A DNA stretch of 9,357 nucleotides from Bacillota bacterium (GTDB taxonomy: Bacteria; Bacillota; Clostridia; Christensenellales; UMGS416): assembly GCA_023428265.1 (NCBI GenBank), contig JAEYYW010000015.1:1-9357 (forward strand), written 5' to 3'. Positions 1 through 6,203 of this stretch are shown one piece after another. A model generated the notes under the pieces. That model made no database searches. It had not been told where the DNA came from and saw only the letters and a list, made by a program, of their open reading frames with translations. A program made the position numbers and the translations under genes. How positions within the stretch are numbered: the first letter of the stretch is position 1; every line of letters starts with the position of its first letter.

Positions 1-34
1 TATGAATGGATATACAAAGAAAGGTCGTGAGTAA

Positions 35-550
35 ATGCAACCGGAACAACAGGGCAAGCGGATACAAAGGATTCTCAGCATGTTGCTGCGATACGCAGCC
101 CCGGCTGTCTTTGCAGTCGCTCTGGCCCTGCTTGCGTTCTTTTATTGGCAGCTGCATTTGGAATTTGACCATCTGAAGGATTCGTTGGAATCCAACGCGA
201 TGAGCATTGAAACGGTGCAATCGTCTATGGATCAATTGGATCGCCCGAAACCGGTTTTCTTCATCGCGCGTTTTGATCTAAACTACAAAAAGGATGAGTA
301 CGGCGAGGGGTATTCCGGCACGGCGATCATTTCCTGCGACCTGCCGGACGCCAGCATTGTAATTCTGAAAACCACGCTGCTTTCCGGCGGGTCGGCTTAT
401 ACCGAGGAGGTTTCCTACAGCCTGGTGATCGTGCAAGACGGTATCGGCAGGTATCCCACTTATGACTGGGGGGAGACCGGAAAAATTGAAAAGCCCGAAT
501 ACCAATTTGAAGTGATCGGGTATGTCCAGATGGAGAGGGGCGTTGAATAA
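35..550 (+). CDS. Hypothetical single-pass membrane protein with extracytoplasmic C-terminal domain
   Basis: I do not recognise a family for this 171-residue protein. A short basic N-terminus (K8, R9, R12, R19) precedes one hydrophobic segment at about residues 20-41, which suggests an N-in, C-out anchor. Residues 42-70 are charged and heptad-like and may form a short coiled coil or stalk. Residues 72-165 look like a beta-rich soluble domain with alternating hydrophobic residues and no cysteine pair or catalytic motif I can name. The ATG at 35 follows directly after a TAA (32-34) in the frame of a possible upstream gene, and a second upstream frame stops at 28-30. Translation is therefore probably coupled to a gene lying mostly outside the window. 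The ribosome binding site is modest (AAGG at 21-24). The layout recalls a membrane partner of a regulator, but nothing here proves it. Confidence 0.7.
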   Translation: MQPEQQGKRIQRILSMLLRYAAPAVFAVALALLAFFYWQLHLEFDHLKDSLESNAMSIETVQSSMDQLDRPKPVFFIARFDLNYKKDEYGEGYSGTAIISCDLPDASIVILKTTLLSGGSAYTEEVSYSLVIVQDGIGRYPTYDWGETGKIEKPEYQFEVIGYVQMERGVE

Positions 551-570
551 GGACCGATTAAATATGTCGC

Positions 571-598
571 TGCCGCTTTCCACCGGCGGCGGCATTTA
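571..598 (+). terminator. Weak candidate terminator after the first membrane protein gene
   Basis: TGCCGC at 571-576 can pair with GCGGCA at 589-594 across a 12-nt loop, or the same arm can pair with GCGGC at 586-590 across 9 nt. Only TTT and then mixed bases follow, so a rho-independent terminator is possible but weak. The position, about 20 nt after the stop codon of the first gene, is the main support. Confidence 0.3.
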
Positions 599-600
599 CA

Positions 601-631
601 TTCCTCCCCGCTCCCTTGTCGGCAGGAGGAA
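601..631. other. Hairpin-forming inverted repeat in the intergenic gap
   Basis: TTCCTCC at 601-607 is the exact reverse complement of GGAGGAA at 625-631. Just inside it, CCG (608-610) can pair with CGG (620-622), leaving a 9-nt loop and a 2-nt bulge. No T-tract follows on the plus strand. The right arm resembles a ribosome binding site but no start codon follows at a useful distance. The gap 551-755 otherwise holds the weak terminator before this hairpin and the promoter region after it. Confidence 0.35.
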
Positions 632-675
632 CGTACTAATAATAGGAAGCATTCTTATACTCAACTACACAACTA

Positions 676-704
676 TTGACAAATCGAACATATTAATACA
701 AAAT
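676..704 (+). promoter_or_regulatory. Candidate sigma-A promoter for the TTG-start membrane gene
   Basis: A consensus -35 box TTGACA lies at 676-681. With the ideal 17-nt spacer the -10 position is CAAAAT (699-704), matching TATAAT at four of six bases; TACAAA at 697-702 (15-nt spacer) is an alternative. The surrounding sequence is strongly AT-rich. This would give a leader of roughly 45 nt before the start at 756. The -35 is convincing and the -10 is only fair. Confidence 0.4.
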
Positions 705-714
705 TCTTCATTAT

Positions 715-729
715 GATGAACATTTCATC
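715..729. promoter_or_regulatory. Perfect 6-bp dyad, possible operator
   Basis: GATGAA (715-720), a CAT spacer and TTCATC (724-729) form a perfect inverted repeat between the candidate promoter and the ribosome binding site of the next gene. The position suits a repressor operator or a small leader hairpin. No specific regulator can be named from it, and a 6-bp dyad in AT-rich DNA can arise by chance. Confidence 0.3.
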
Positions 730-755
730 GACAGTTTAGTTGGAGGGTTTTCGAG

Positions 756-1214
756 TTGATTGATAAAAAAAGCATACTGTACAGATTCATTTTCTCAGTC
801 TCCCTTGTGGTGTTTGCACTGTTTGCGCAGTACACCGTCCACACGGTGGAGGAATGGATCGCTCATATGTTCTGGCAACTTTCCCCTATTATGGGTGCCA
901 TCATCTTACGATTCGTTGTTACCATTTGGATATTCCTGCTGGCTTTCCTGCTCACGCTGCTGTTCAACATCAAATCGCTGAAAACCCGCGCTGCATCGCG
1001 CGTGAGGTGGCATCGCCCAGTTCTGGTCTGTGCGGCGTTCGTTGTGATCTATTTTCTGACTCTTTACCACGTCAATGTGGATTTGTCCGCTTTGTTTGGC
1101 AGCGATTACACAGGCGCTAAGGAAAATTACTTTTGGATTGCCCTGCTGCTGCCCTTCCTGTGGGAGTATGCTTTGGGGTGGCATAAGCCCAGCGTATCGG
1201 AACAATCCGTGTAA
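756..1214 (+). CDS. Hypothetical polytopic membrane protein
   Basis: The 152-residue product has about four hydrophobic segments, near residues 8-26, 44-70, 88-104 and 124-141, so it is almost certainly an integral membrane protein. The second segment is long and leucine-rich. A basic loop at residues 73-87 (several K and R) probably faces the cytoplasm. No family or active-site motif is recognised. The start is TTG at 756, chosen because GGAGGG at 742-747 lies 8 nt upstream and no in-frame ATG offers a comparable ribosome binding site. A candidate promoter and a small dyad precede it. The gene is less GC-rich than the minus-strand genes and converges on transketolase across a hairpin terminator. 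It is probably monocistronic. Being a real gene is likely; its role is unknown. Confidence 0.75.
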   Translation: MIDKKSILYRFIFSVSLVVFALFAQYTVHTVEEWIAHMFWQLSPIMGAIILRFVVTIWIFLLAFLLTLLFNIKSLKTRAASRVRWHRPVLVCAAFVVIYFLTLYHVNVDLSALFGSDYTGAKENYFWIALLLPFLWEYALGWHKPSVSEQSV

Positions 1215-1215
1215 G

Positions 1216-1258
1216 AAATAAAAAGCAAGAGGCCGGAGTGTGTGCTCCAGCCTCTTGC
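1216..1258 (-). terminator. Strong rho-independent terminator of the phosphohexomutase-transketolase unit
   Basis: Arms at 1225-1238 and 1245-1258 form a 14-bp stem with one mismatch and a 6-nt loop. Read on the minus strand the stem is followed by TTTTTATTT (1224-1216), a classic intrinsic terminator 19 nt after the transketolase stop codon. On the plus strand the same stem starts 10 nt after the stop of the convergent membrane gene, but only a short TTT follows it. It probably also serves that gene, less efficiently. Confidence 0.9.
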
Positions 1259-1277
1259 CGTTTGTCATACTACAATG

Positions 1278-3263
1278 CTATTTCCCCAGCACCTTCAATG
1301 CCTTGGCCACCACATTCTCCACATTGAAACCAAACTTGGCAAACACCTGGTTGGCCGGGCCGGACGCGCCGAAGCCCTCCATGCAGAGGATGTCGCCATC
1401 GAGGCCAATGTAGCGGTGCCAGCCAAAGTCATTGCCGGCTTCCACCGCCACGCGGGCGCGCACGGCCTTCGGCAGCACCTGCTCCTTGTATTCGTCGCTC
1501 TGGCGGTTGAAGAGCTCCCAGCTGGGCATGGAGACCACGCGGGCGGCGATGCCCTGGGCTTCCAGCACATCGGCGGCCTTGTAGATCAGTTCCACTTCGG
1601 AGCCGGAGGCAAGCAGCAGGATGTCCGGCGTGGGCTTGCTGGCTTCCTTGAGGATATAGGCGCCTTTCAGGGCTGCCTTGCCGGTGCCCTCATAGAGCGG
1701 CAGGTTCTGGCGGGTGAGCGCCAGCGCCGTGGGGCCGTTGGCAGTGAGGCCATACACCCAGGCGGCAGCGGTCTCGCGGGCGTCCGCCGGGCGGAACATC
1801 GTGAAGTCCGGGATGCTCCTCAGGGATGCCAGCTGCTCGATGGGCTGATGGGTGGGGCCGTCCTCGCCCACACCGATGCTGTCGTGGGTGAGCACATACA
1901 CAAGCGGCAGCTTCATGATGGAGCTGAGGCGCATGGAGTGCTTCATATAGTCGCTGAACACAAAGAATGTGGCCACATAAGCCCTCAGGCCCCCGTGCAG
2001 CGCCATGCCGTTGCCAATGGCCGCCATCGCGTGCTCGCGCACGCCAAAGTGCATGTTGCAGCCGGCATAGTTTTCAGCGGAGAAATCGCCGCGACCCTTC
2101 ATGTCCGACTTGTTGGAGGGGGCCAGGTCGGCGGAGCCGCCGATCATGTTGGGCAGGATCGCCGCCAGACGGTTCAGCACCGTGCCGGAGCTGTTGCGGG
2201 TGGCGTCGGGCTTGTCAAACTTCATGAACTCCGGATCATCCAGAAGGCCTTCCGGCACCTTGCCGTTGAACCACTGATCCCACTCGGCTGCCAGCTCCGG
2301 ATAGCTCTTGCTCCAGTCGGCAAACAGGCGGTTCCAGGCAGCTTCGGCTTCCTTGCCTGCCTTCTTGATCGTTTCCAGATGGGCATAAGCCTCATCGGGC
2401 ACATAGAAATCCTTGTCTGCCGGCCAGCCCAGGTTTTCCTTCAGGCATACCACGTTGTCGGCGCCGAGGGGCTCGCCGTGAGCGGACGCCTTGCCCTGCT
2501 TGGCCGGGCAGCCGTAGCCGATCTGCGTCTTCACGATGATCAGCGAGGGCCGGCTGGTGTCTGCCTTGGCGGCGGCTATGGCGGCGGAGATCTCCTCCAC
2601 ATCGTTGCCGTCAGCAACCTTCAGCACCTGCCAGCCATAGGCTTCATAACGCATGCCCACGTCTTCGCGGAAAGCAATGTCGGTGTGGCCTTCGATGGAG
2701 ATGTCGTTGTCGTCATAGAGCACAATCAGCTTGCCCAGCTTCAGCGTGCCGGCCAGAGAGCTGGCCTCGCCGGAGATGCCCTCCATCATGCAGCCGTCGC
2801 CGCATAGGGCATAGGTGTAGTGATCCACCACATTCATGCCGTCACGGTTGAACTTGGCGGCCAAATGCGCCTCGGCGATGGCGAAGCCCACGGCGTTGGC
2901 AATGCCCTGGCCCAGGGGGCCGGTGGTGGTTTCCACACCCACGGTGTGCATGTATTCGGGGTGACCGGGGGTCTTGCTGCCCAGCTGGCGGAACTGCTTC
3001 AGGTCGTCAATCGTCAGGCCGTAGCCAAACAGGTGTAGCAGAGAGTAGATCAGCATGCTGCCGTGGCCGGCAGAAAGCACAAAGCGGTCACGGTCCAGCC
3101 AGTTGGGGTTGGCGCTGTTGTGCTTCATGTGGCGGCCCCAAAGCGTGAAAGCCATCGCGGCTGATCCCAGCGGCAAGCCGGGGTGGCCGGACTTGGCCTT
3201 TTCCACGGCCTCGGCGGATAATACGCGGATGGAATTGATACACAGGTTTTCTACGTTGCTCAC
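1278..3263 (-). CDS. tkt: Transketolase
   Basis: Transketolase transfers two-carbon ketol units between sugar phosphates in the non-oxidative pentose phosphate pathway, using thiamine diphosphate and a divalent metal in the cytoplasm. Numbered from the GTG start, the 661-residue product has the family's normal length and key residues: SGHPG (H27), SAGHG (H67), the cofactor motif G155-D-G with N186, the glutamate that activates the cofactor in VREH (E410), and substrate-binding H460, H472 and R518. Domain order is pyrophosphate-binding (about 1-320), pyrimidine-binding (about 350-520) and C-terminal (about 540-661). GTG at 3263 is preferred because GGAGG (3271-3275) lies 7 nt upstream. The ATG at 3269 is only 1 nt from it, and the frame open to 3335 adds 22 residues unlike any transketolase N-terminus. 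It follows the phosphohexomutase gene by 13 nt, so the two are co-transcribed. Confidence 0.97.
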   Translation of the reverse strand: MSNVENLCINSIRVLSAEAVEKAKSGHPGLPLGSAAMAFTLWGRHMKHNSANPNWLDRDRFVLSAGHGSMLIYSLLHLFGYGLTIDDLKQFRQLGSKTPGHPEYMHTVGVETTTGPLGQGIANAVGFAIAEAHLAAKFNRDGMNVVDHYTYALCGDGCMMEGISGEASSLAGTLKLGKLIVLYDDNDISIEGHTDIAFREDVGMRYEAYGWQVLKVADGNDVEEISAAIAAAKADTSRPSLIIVKTQIGYGCPAKQGKASAHGEPLGADNVVCLKENLGWPADKDFYVPDEAYAHLETIKKAGKEAEAAWNRLFADWSKSYPELAAEWDQWFNGKVPEGLLDDPEFMKFDKPDATRNSSGTVLNRLAAILPNMIGGSADLAPSNKSDMKGRGDFSAENYAGCNMHFGVREHAMAAIGNGMALHGGLRAYVATFFVFSDYMKHSMRLSSIMKLPLVYVLTHDSIGVGEDGPTHQPIEQLASLRSIPDFTMFRPADARETAAAWVYGLTANGPTALALTRQNLPLYEGTGKAALKGAYILKEASKPTPDILLLASGSEVELIYKAADVLEAQGIAARVVSMPSWELFNRQSDEYKEQVLPKAVRARVAVEAGNDFGWHRYIGLDGDILCMEGFGASGPANQVFAKFGFNVENVVAKALKVLGK

Positions 3264-3270
3264 TTTCATA

Positions 3271-3275
3271 CCTCC
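3271..3275 (-). promoter_or_regulatory. Ribosome binding site that decides the transketolase start
   Basis: On the minus strand GGAGG is followed by TATGAAA and then GTG. Spacing is 7 nt to the GTG at 3263, near the usual optimum, but only 1 nt to the ATG at 3269. The site sits just after the phosphohexomutase stop codon (3277-3279). Confidence 0.75.
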
Positions 3276-3276
3276 A

Positions 3277-4785
3277 TTAACGGCCTTGGCCGATAAATTT
3301 GTCCAATGTGGATGTGTCCAGCCCCTCGGTGCCATTCAGCAATGGAGCCAGCTCTTTTGCGATGAGGAGCGCGCCGCCGGCCACATCGGACTCGATGTTG
3401 AGCGGCATCACCGGGTCGTGCAGGCTCATGCGCAGCAGCAGCCAGCCCTGGCCGGCTTCGGAATTGATGCGCACGCCCTCAAAGTTTTCCGCCTCTGGTG
3501 ACCACCCTGCCACCTGGGCAGCCTTCACCTTTTCCAACACCGCAAGGCCCGCTGCCTTGAAGTCTGGCACGGTGATTTTCAGCCGGAGCTCCACAGCCTC
3601 CGCAGGCTCCGCAAGGTCGGCGATCAGGCCGGTCAGTGTGCGGCCGGCTTTGTTCAGCTCCGCCAGCTTGATCAGAACACGGGTGACCAGATAGGCTCCG
3701 TCATCCAGAAAATAGTTGTCTTTCAACGCGCAGTGGCCGGATGTTTCAATGGCCATCGGTGAGCAGACCCCTTGCTTTTCCAGCCGGATGGCTTCGCCGA
3801 TCACGTTTTTGTAACCGCGCATATACCGGCGGTGCACGCCTCCCAGAGCCTTGATGAATGCAGCCAGGCCGGTGGAAGTGATCGAGTCGGTCACGATGGT
3901 GCCGCCGGGATATTGCTCCAGCACGATGGCGGCCATCAGCGCAATCAGGCGGTTGCGGTTGATTTCGCGGCCATCGGCGCCCACCACGGCGGCGCGGTCA
4001 CAGTCGGTGTCAAAGATGATGCCCAGATCGGCCCCAGTGCGCTCCACCGCCGAGCAGATGGCCTCCATGGCCTCATGCTCCTCCGGGTTGGGAATGTGGT
4101 TGGGGAACCGGCCATCGGGCTCCAGAAACTGGCTGCCTGCTGTGTCGGCCCCAAGGGGCTCCAGCACGCCGCCCACGAAAAAGCCGCCGGCGCCGTTGCC
4201 GGCATCCACTACAATTTTCAGGCCGGCAAGCGGTTTCTCCGCACCGGTCACTTGCCGCACGGTTTTCACAAGCCCCGCGGCATACTCGGCCAAGAATGCA
4301 GTTTTGACAATCTCCCCTGCCTGTACTTGTGCCGGTGCAAAGCCGGCGCAACGCTTCAGAATCTCCGAAACCTGGGCTCCCTCCAACCCGCCGCCCTTGG
4401 TGAAGAACTTCAGGCCGTTGCGGTTCCAGGGCAGGTGGCTGGCGGTGACCATCACCGCGCCGTCGCAATTCAGCGTGTCCGGTAGCGTGGTCATAAACAT
4501 CGCCGGCGTGCTGCAAAGGCCGCAATCGAGCACTGCCGCGCCGGTGGCGGCCATGCCGCGGGCTGCAGCAGCCAAAATGTCCGGAGAAGACAGGCGGCTG
4601 TCCATACCGATGGAAATCTTCAGTGAGCCAGCAGGCTTGCCGGCCTGCTCCGCCAGCCATCCGGCAAACACGGCGGCGATCACATGGCTGTCATCCGCAG
4701 TGAGGCTCACCGCCTCATTGTTGTAGCCGGGCAGGGCCACGCCCCGCACATCGGTGCCGCTTTTCAGTTTGAGCCAGTCTTTCAT
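3277..4785 (-). CDS. Phosphomannomutase/phosphoglucomutase family protein (alpha-D-phosphohexomutase)
   Basis: Members of this superfamily move a phosphate between C1 and C6 of hexose phosphates through a phosphoserine and Mg2+, feeding glycogen, nucleotide-sugar and cell-surface synthesis. The 502-residue protein has the expected landmarks in order: N-terminal K-x-SGTDVRG (residues 6-15), the active-site serine loop TASHLP (S116), the metal-binding loop DTDCDR (D259, D261, D263), and the sugar-specificity motif ETSGH (347-351). The C-terminal phosphate loop is RMSLHDP (452-458) instead of the common R-x-SGTEP, followed by PLNIES. I recall this form from a clostridial, cyanobacterial and plant-like subgroup, so the enzyme is probably intact. 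Glucose versus mannose preference cannot be decided. GGGAGG (4790-4795) lies 4 nt before the ATG. The gene heads a unit with transketolase and has an unusual structured upstream region. Confidence 0.92.
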   Translation of the reverse strand: MKDWLKLKSGTDVRGVALPGYNNEAVSLTADDSHVIAAVFAGWLAEQAGKPAGSLKISIGMDSRLSSPDILAAAARGMAATGAAVLDCGLCSTPAMFMTTLPDTLNCDGAVMVTASHLPWNRNGLKFFTKGGGLEGAQVSEILKRCAGFAPAQVQAGEIVKTAFLAEYAAGLVKTVRQVTGAEKPLAGLKIVVDAGNGAGGFFVGGVLEPLGADTAGSQFLEPDGRFPNHIPNPEEHEAMEAICSAVERTGADLGIIFDTDCDRAAVVGADGREINRNRLIALMAAIVLEQYPGGTIVTDSITSTGLAAFIKALGGVHRRYMRGYKNVIGEAIRLEKQGVCSPMAIETSGHCALKDNYFLDDGAYLVTRVLIKLAELNKAGRTLTGLIADLAEPAEAVELRLKITVPDFKAAGLAVLEKVKAAQVAGWSPEAENFEGVRINSEAGQGWLLLRMSLHDPVMPLNIESDVAGGALLIAKELAPLLNGTEGLDTSTLDKFIGQGR

Positions 4786-4792
4786 GGAACCT

Positions 4793-4823
4793 CCCAGACC
4801 CTCACCCCCAACCCCCTTTACCC
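4793..4823 (-). promoter_or_regulatory. G-quadruplex motif overlapping the phosphohexomutase ribosome binding site
   Basis: On the minus strand five G-runs lie in tandem: 4821-4823 (3), 4812-4816 (5), 4805-4809 (5), 4799-4801 (3) and 4793-4795 (3), separated by loops of 4, 2, 3 and 3 nt. This meets the usual four-run, short-loop quadruplex pattern with one run to spare. The last run is part of the GGGAGG ribosome binding site of the gene starting at 4785, so folding in mRNA could hide that site. Folding and function are inferred. Confidence 0.5.
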
Positions 4824-4848
4824 ACTGTCATTCCGCAGGAATGATGGT
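4824..4848. other. Short hairpin in the phosphohexomutase upstream region
   Basis: TCATTCC (4828-4834) and GGAATGA (4838-4844) are perfect reverse complements around a 3-nt loop. The stem can extend to 11 pairs (4824-4834 with 4838-4848) if two G-T pairs are allowed. It sits directly upstream, in the gene's sense, of the G-rich motif. No T-tract follows on either strand, so it is not a standard terminator. Confidence 0.5.
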
Positions 4849-4910
4849 TGCATTGGGCGAGGGGGCATAGTTTGTAGCTGGGGGCTTCGCCCCCTATCCC
4901 CCTATTGCAA
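4848..4910 (-). other. Nested stem-loop element between nitroreductase and phosphohexomutase genes
   Basis: Four helices nest around one centre: TTGCA/TGCAA (4848-4852 with 4906-4910), AGGGGG/CCCCCT (4860-4865 with 4898-4903), ATAG/CTAT (4867-4870 with 4894-4897, after a bulged base at 4866), and GGGGC/GCCCC around TTC (4881-4885 with 4889-4893). The strand is given as that of the flanking genes. It lacks a T-tract and I cannot match it to a known riboswitch. A structured leader RNA or a dispersed palindromic repeat are both possible. The rest of the gap, 4911-4968, shows nothing clear, and I see no convincing promoter in it. Confidence 0.45.
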
Positions 4911-4968
4911 GACATTAGAAGCTGTGTTTTTGATTAAGTTGGCTCCCTACCCGCCCTTGTACATGAAA

Positions 4969-5466
4969 CTAAAACCGATTCCACCGCAGCACTTCTTCCA
5001 GCGCCTTCTTCTGCGGTTTTTGCGGCTCGCCATCGGGCACACCCACCGCCAGCAGCACCGCCAGCTCGTGGCTTGCCGGGCAACCAAGCAGCTTTTCAAT
5101 GGCCGGCGCGTGGGGCAACCCATGGGAATTCACCCAGCAGGTGCCAAGGCCCTCAGCCACGGCTGCCAGTATCATGTTCTCTGTGGCAGCGGAGCAATCC
5201 TCAATCAGGCAGATGGAGCTTTTGTCACAGAAAACAGCCACACAGGCGGCGGCTTCGCCGATGAAGCGGCCCCACTTGCACTCCTGGGCAACCTTGGCCT
5301 TCATTTTGGGGTCATCCACGACCACAAAGACCCAGCCCTGGGCATTGCAGCCGGACGGGGCCAGCGTTGCGGCTTCCACAAGCTTGGCCAGCGTCTCGCG
5401 GGAGACCGGTTCCGGCTTGAACTTCCGCACACTGCGGCGCTTGCGCATCGCGTCATATAGGTTCAT
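4969..5466 (-). CDS. Nitroreductase family protein (FMN-dependent, small form)
   Basis: Proteins of this family bind FMN and use NAD(P)H to reduce nitro compounds, quinones or other electron acceptors, or perform specialised flavin chemistry; the natural substrate cannot be told here. The 165-residue length fits the short single-domain class. Visible motifs are the N-terminal RKRRSVRKF (residues 8-16, contacting FMN phosphate), APSGCNAQGW (36-45), and ENMILAAVAEGLGTCWV (96-112), which lines the flavin pocket and dimer interface. There are several cysteines (C40, C63, C75, C80, C86, C91, C110, C129) but no ferredoxin-type CxxCxxC cluster. The ATG at 5466 overlaps the upstream stop codon as ATGA, and a GGAGG within the upstream gene's end lies 7 nt before it, so translation is coupled to the DUF2461 gene. 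Confidence 0.93.
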   Translation of the reverse strand: MNLYDAMRKRRSVRKFKPEPVSRETLAKLVEAATLAPSGCNAQGWVFVVVDDPKMKAKVAQECKWGRFIGEAAACVAVFCDKSSICLIEDCSAATENMILAAVAEGLGTCWVNSHGLPHAPAIEKLLGCPASHELAVLLAVGVPDGEPQKPQKKALEEVLRWNRF

Positions 5467-6131
5467 CCTTCCACCTCCATGCCGGTGATAAAACGGTAGA
5501 GCGGCCTATGGTCCACGATGCACTGGCGCAGCTTGTTTGCCAGCTCCGGGGAAAACGCTGCCTCTGAGACCGGCTCCACATGCTCGGTATAAAACGTCTT
5601 CTTATTGTACCAGAAAGCGAGCTCTCCATCCAGACCGGGCTTCCTGGGCTTGGCGTAATCCTCCCCTGCGACACGATAAGCCTTGAGGGCCGGGGTTGCG
5701 ACAATGCTGCGGAACAGGTCCGGTCGGGCGTCAATGCGCTTGCGGAAACGGTTCATGGCCTCCGGCTGCGGCATATAAAAGCCCATGCCCCACCCGATCT
5801 CTTCAGGGGTCAAATAAAAGTAGTAGCTCAGCGCCGTGCTGTTGGTTTCTCCGGTGCGTTTGAAGCTCAGCCAAAGATTGTCCCGATAAAAGTCCCCCTT
5901 GCAGCGGCGGGCATCGCGATAGGTGCGGGCCACAATACGGTTGGGCCGCCCGTCAATGGCGGGATCCACCGCCTGCGCCGCCGGGGCAAGCTCCACAGCC
6001 AGGGCATAGAGTGGGTCTTTCAGCGATTTGAGATAGACATCCTTGTTGGCATTAAACCACTCTCGGTTGTTGTTGAAGCGGATGTCCAGCAGGAATTTAA
6101 ACCCCTCGGGGGGGATGCCGTTGAATGCCAT
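5463..6131 (-). CDS. DUF2461 family protein
   Basis: The 222-residue product matches the DUF2461 (TIGR02453-like) pattern: an opening F-x-G-x-x-x-x-x-F-x-FL (residues 3-14), then NNREWFNANKDVY (21-33), a central R-T-Y-R-D-x-R stretch (69-75) with K78-G-D-F-Y, a strand pair at SYYFYL (102-107) and GMGFYMPQPE (116-125). Function of the family is unknown; it is a soluble protein with no signal peptide. The ATG at 6131 has GGAGG (6140-6144) 8 nt upstream. A good promoter lies just before it, and its last 4 nt overlap the nitroreductase start, so the two genes form an operon. Gene identity is secure from the family pattern; role is not known. Confidence 0.9.
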   Translation of the reverse strand: MAFNGIPPEGFKFLLDIRFNNNREWFNANKDVYLKSLKDPLYALAVELAPAAQAVDPAIDGRPNRIVARTYRDARRCKGDFYRDNLWLSFKRTGETNSTALSYYFYLTPEEIGWGMGFYMPQPEAMNRFRKRIDARPDLFRSIVATPALKAYRVAGEDYAKPRKPGLDGELAFWYNKKTFYTEHVEPVSEAAFSPELANKLRQCIVDHRPLYRFITGMEVEG

Positions 6132-6150
6132 GCGTTACGCCTCCAAGCGG

Positions 6151-6179
6151 ATTATAGGGGGAAGTAAAATAGAGATCAA
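6151..6179 (-). promoter_or_regulatory. Sigma-A-type promoter for the DUF2461-nitroreductase operon
   Basis: On the minus strand a perfect TATAAT (6151-6156) sits 17 nt downstream of TTGATC (6174-6179), a four-of-six -35 box. The 20 bases upstream of the -35 (about 6180-6200) are AT-rich and could act as an UP element. The expected start of transcription, near 6144, falls at the first base of the GGAGG site, giving a leader of only about 13 nt. The box quality is good; the exact start point is inferred. Confidence 0.65.
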
Positions 6180-6203
6180 GTCACAATTTGTAAATTCCCA
6201 ATT

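Noticed and set aside
2..34. Possible 3' end of an upstream gene
   Set aside because: Two frames (stops at 28-30 and 32-34) could each be the end of a gene, but 9-10 residues are too few to choose or identify one; noted only as context for the first gene's coupled start.
684..700. Possible LexA/DinR box near CGAAC at 685-689
   Set aside because: Only one half-site matches; the partner half (GTTCG after 4 nt) is absent.
522..716. Small 64-codon plus-strand frame after the first membrane gene
   Set aside because: It begins inside the preceding gene, crosses two hairpins and the candidate -35 box, and has no usable ribosome binding site or meaningful composition.
1242..2807. Long plus-strand open frame of 521 codons opposite transketolase
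   Set aside because: It lies antisense to a gene with all transketolase catalytic residues, has a low-complexity His/Gly/Ala-rich composition typical of mirrored GC-rich codons, and has no ribosome binding site or family signature.
3772..4726. Plus-strand frames opposite the phosphohexomutase gene
   Set aside because: Two overlapping frames in different registers both stay open over the same stretch, as expected for shadows of a GC-rich gene, and neither has a recognisable domain.
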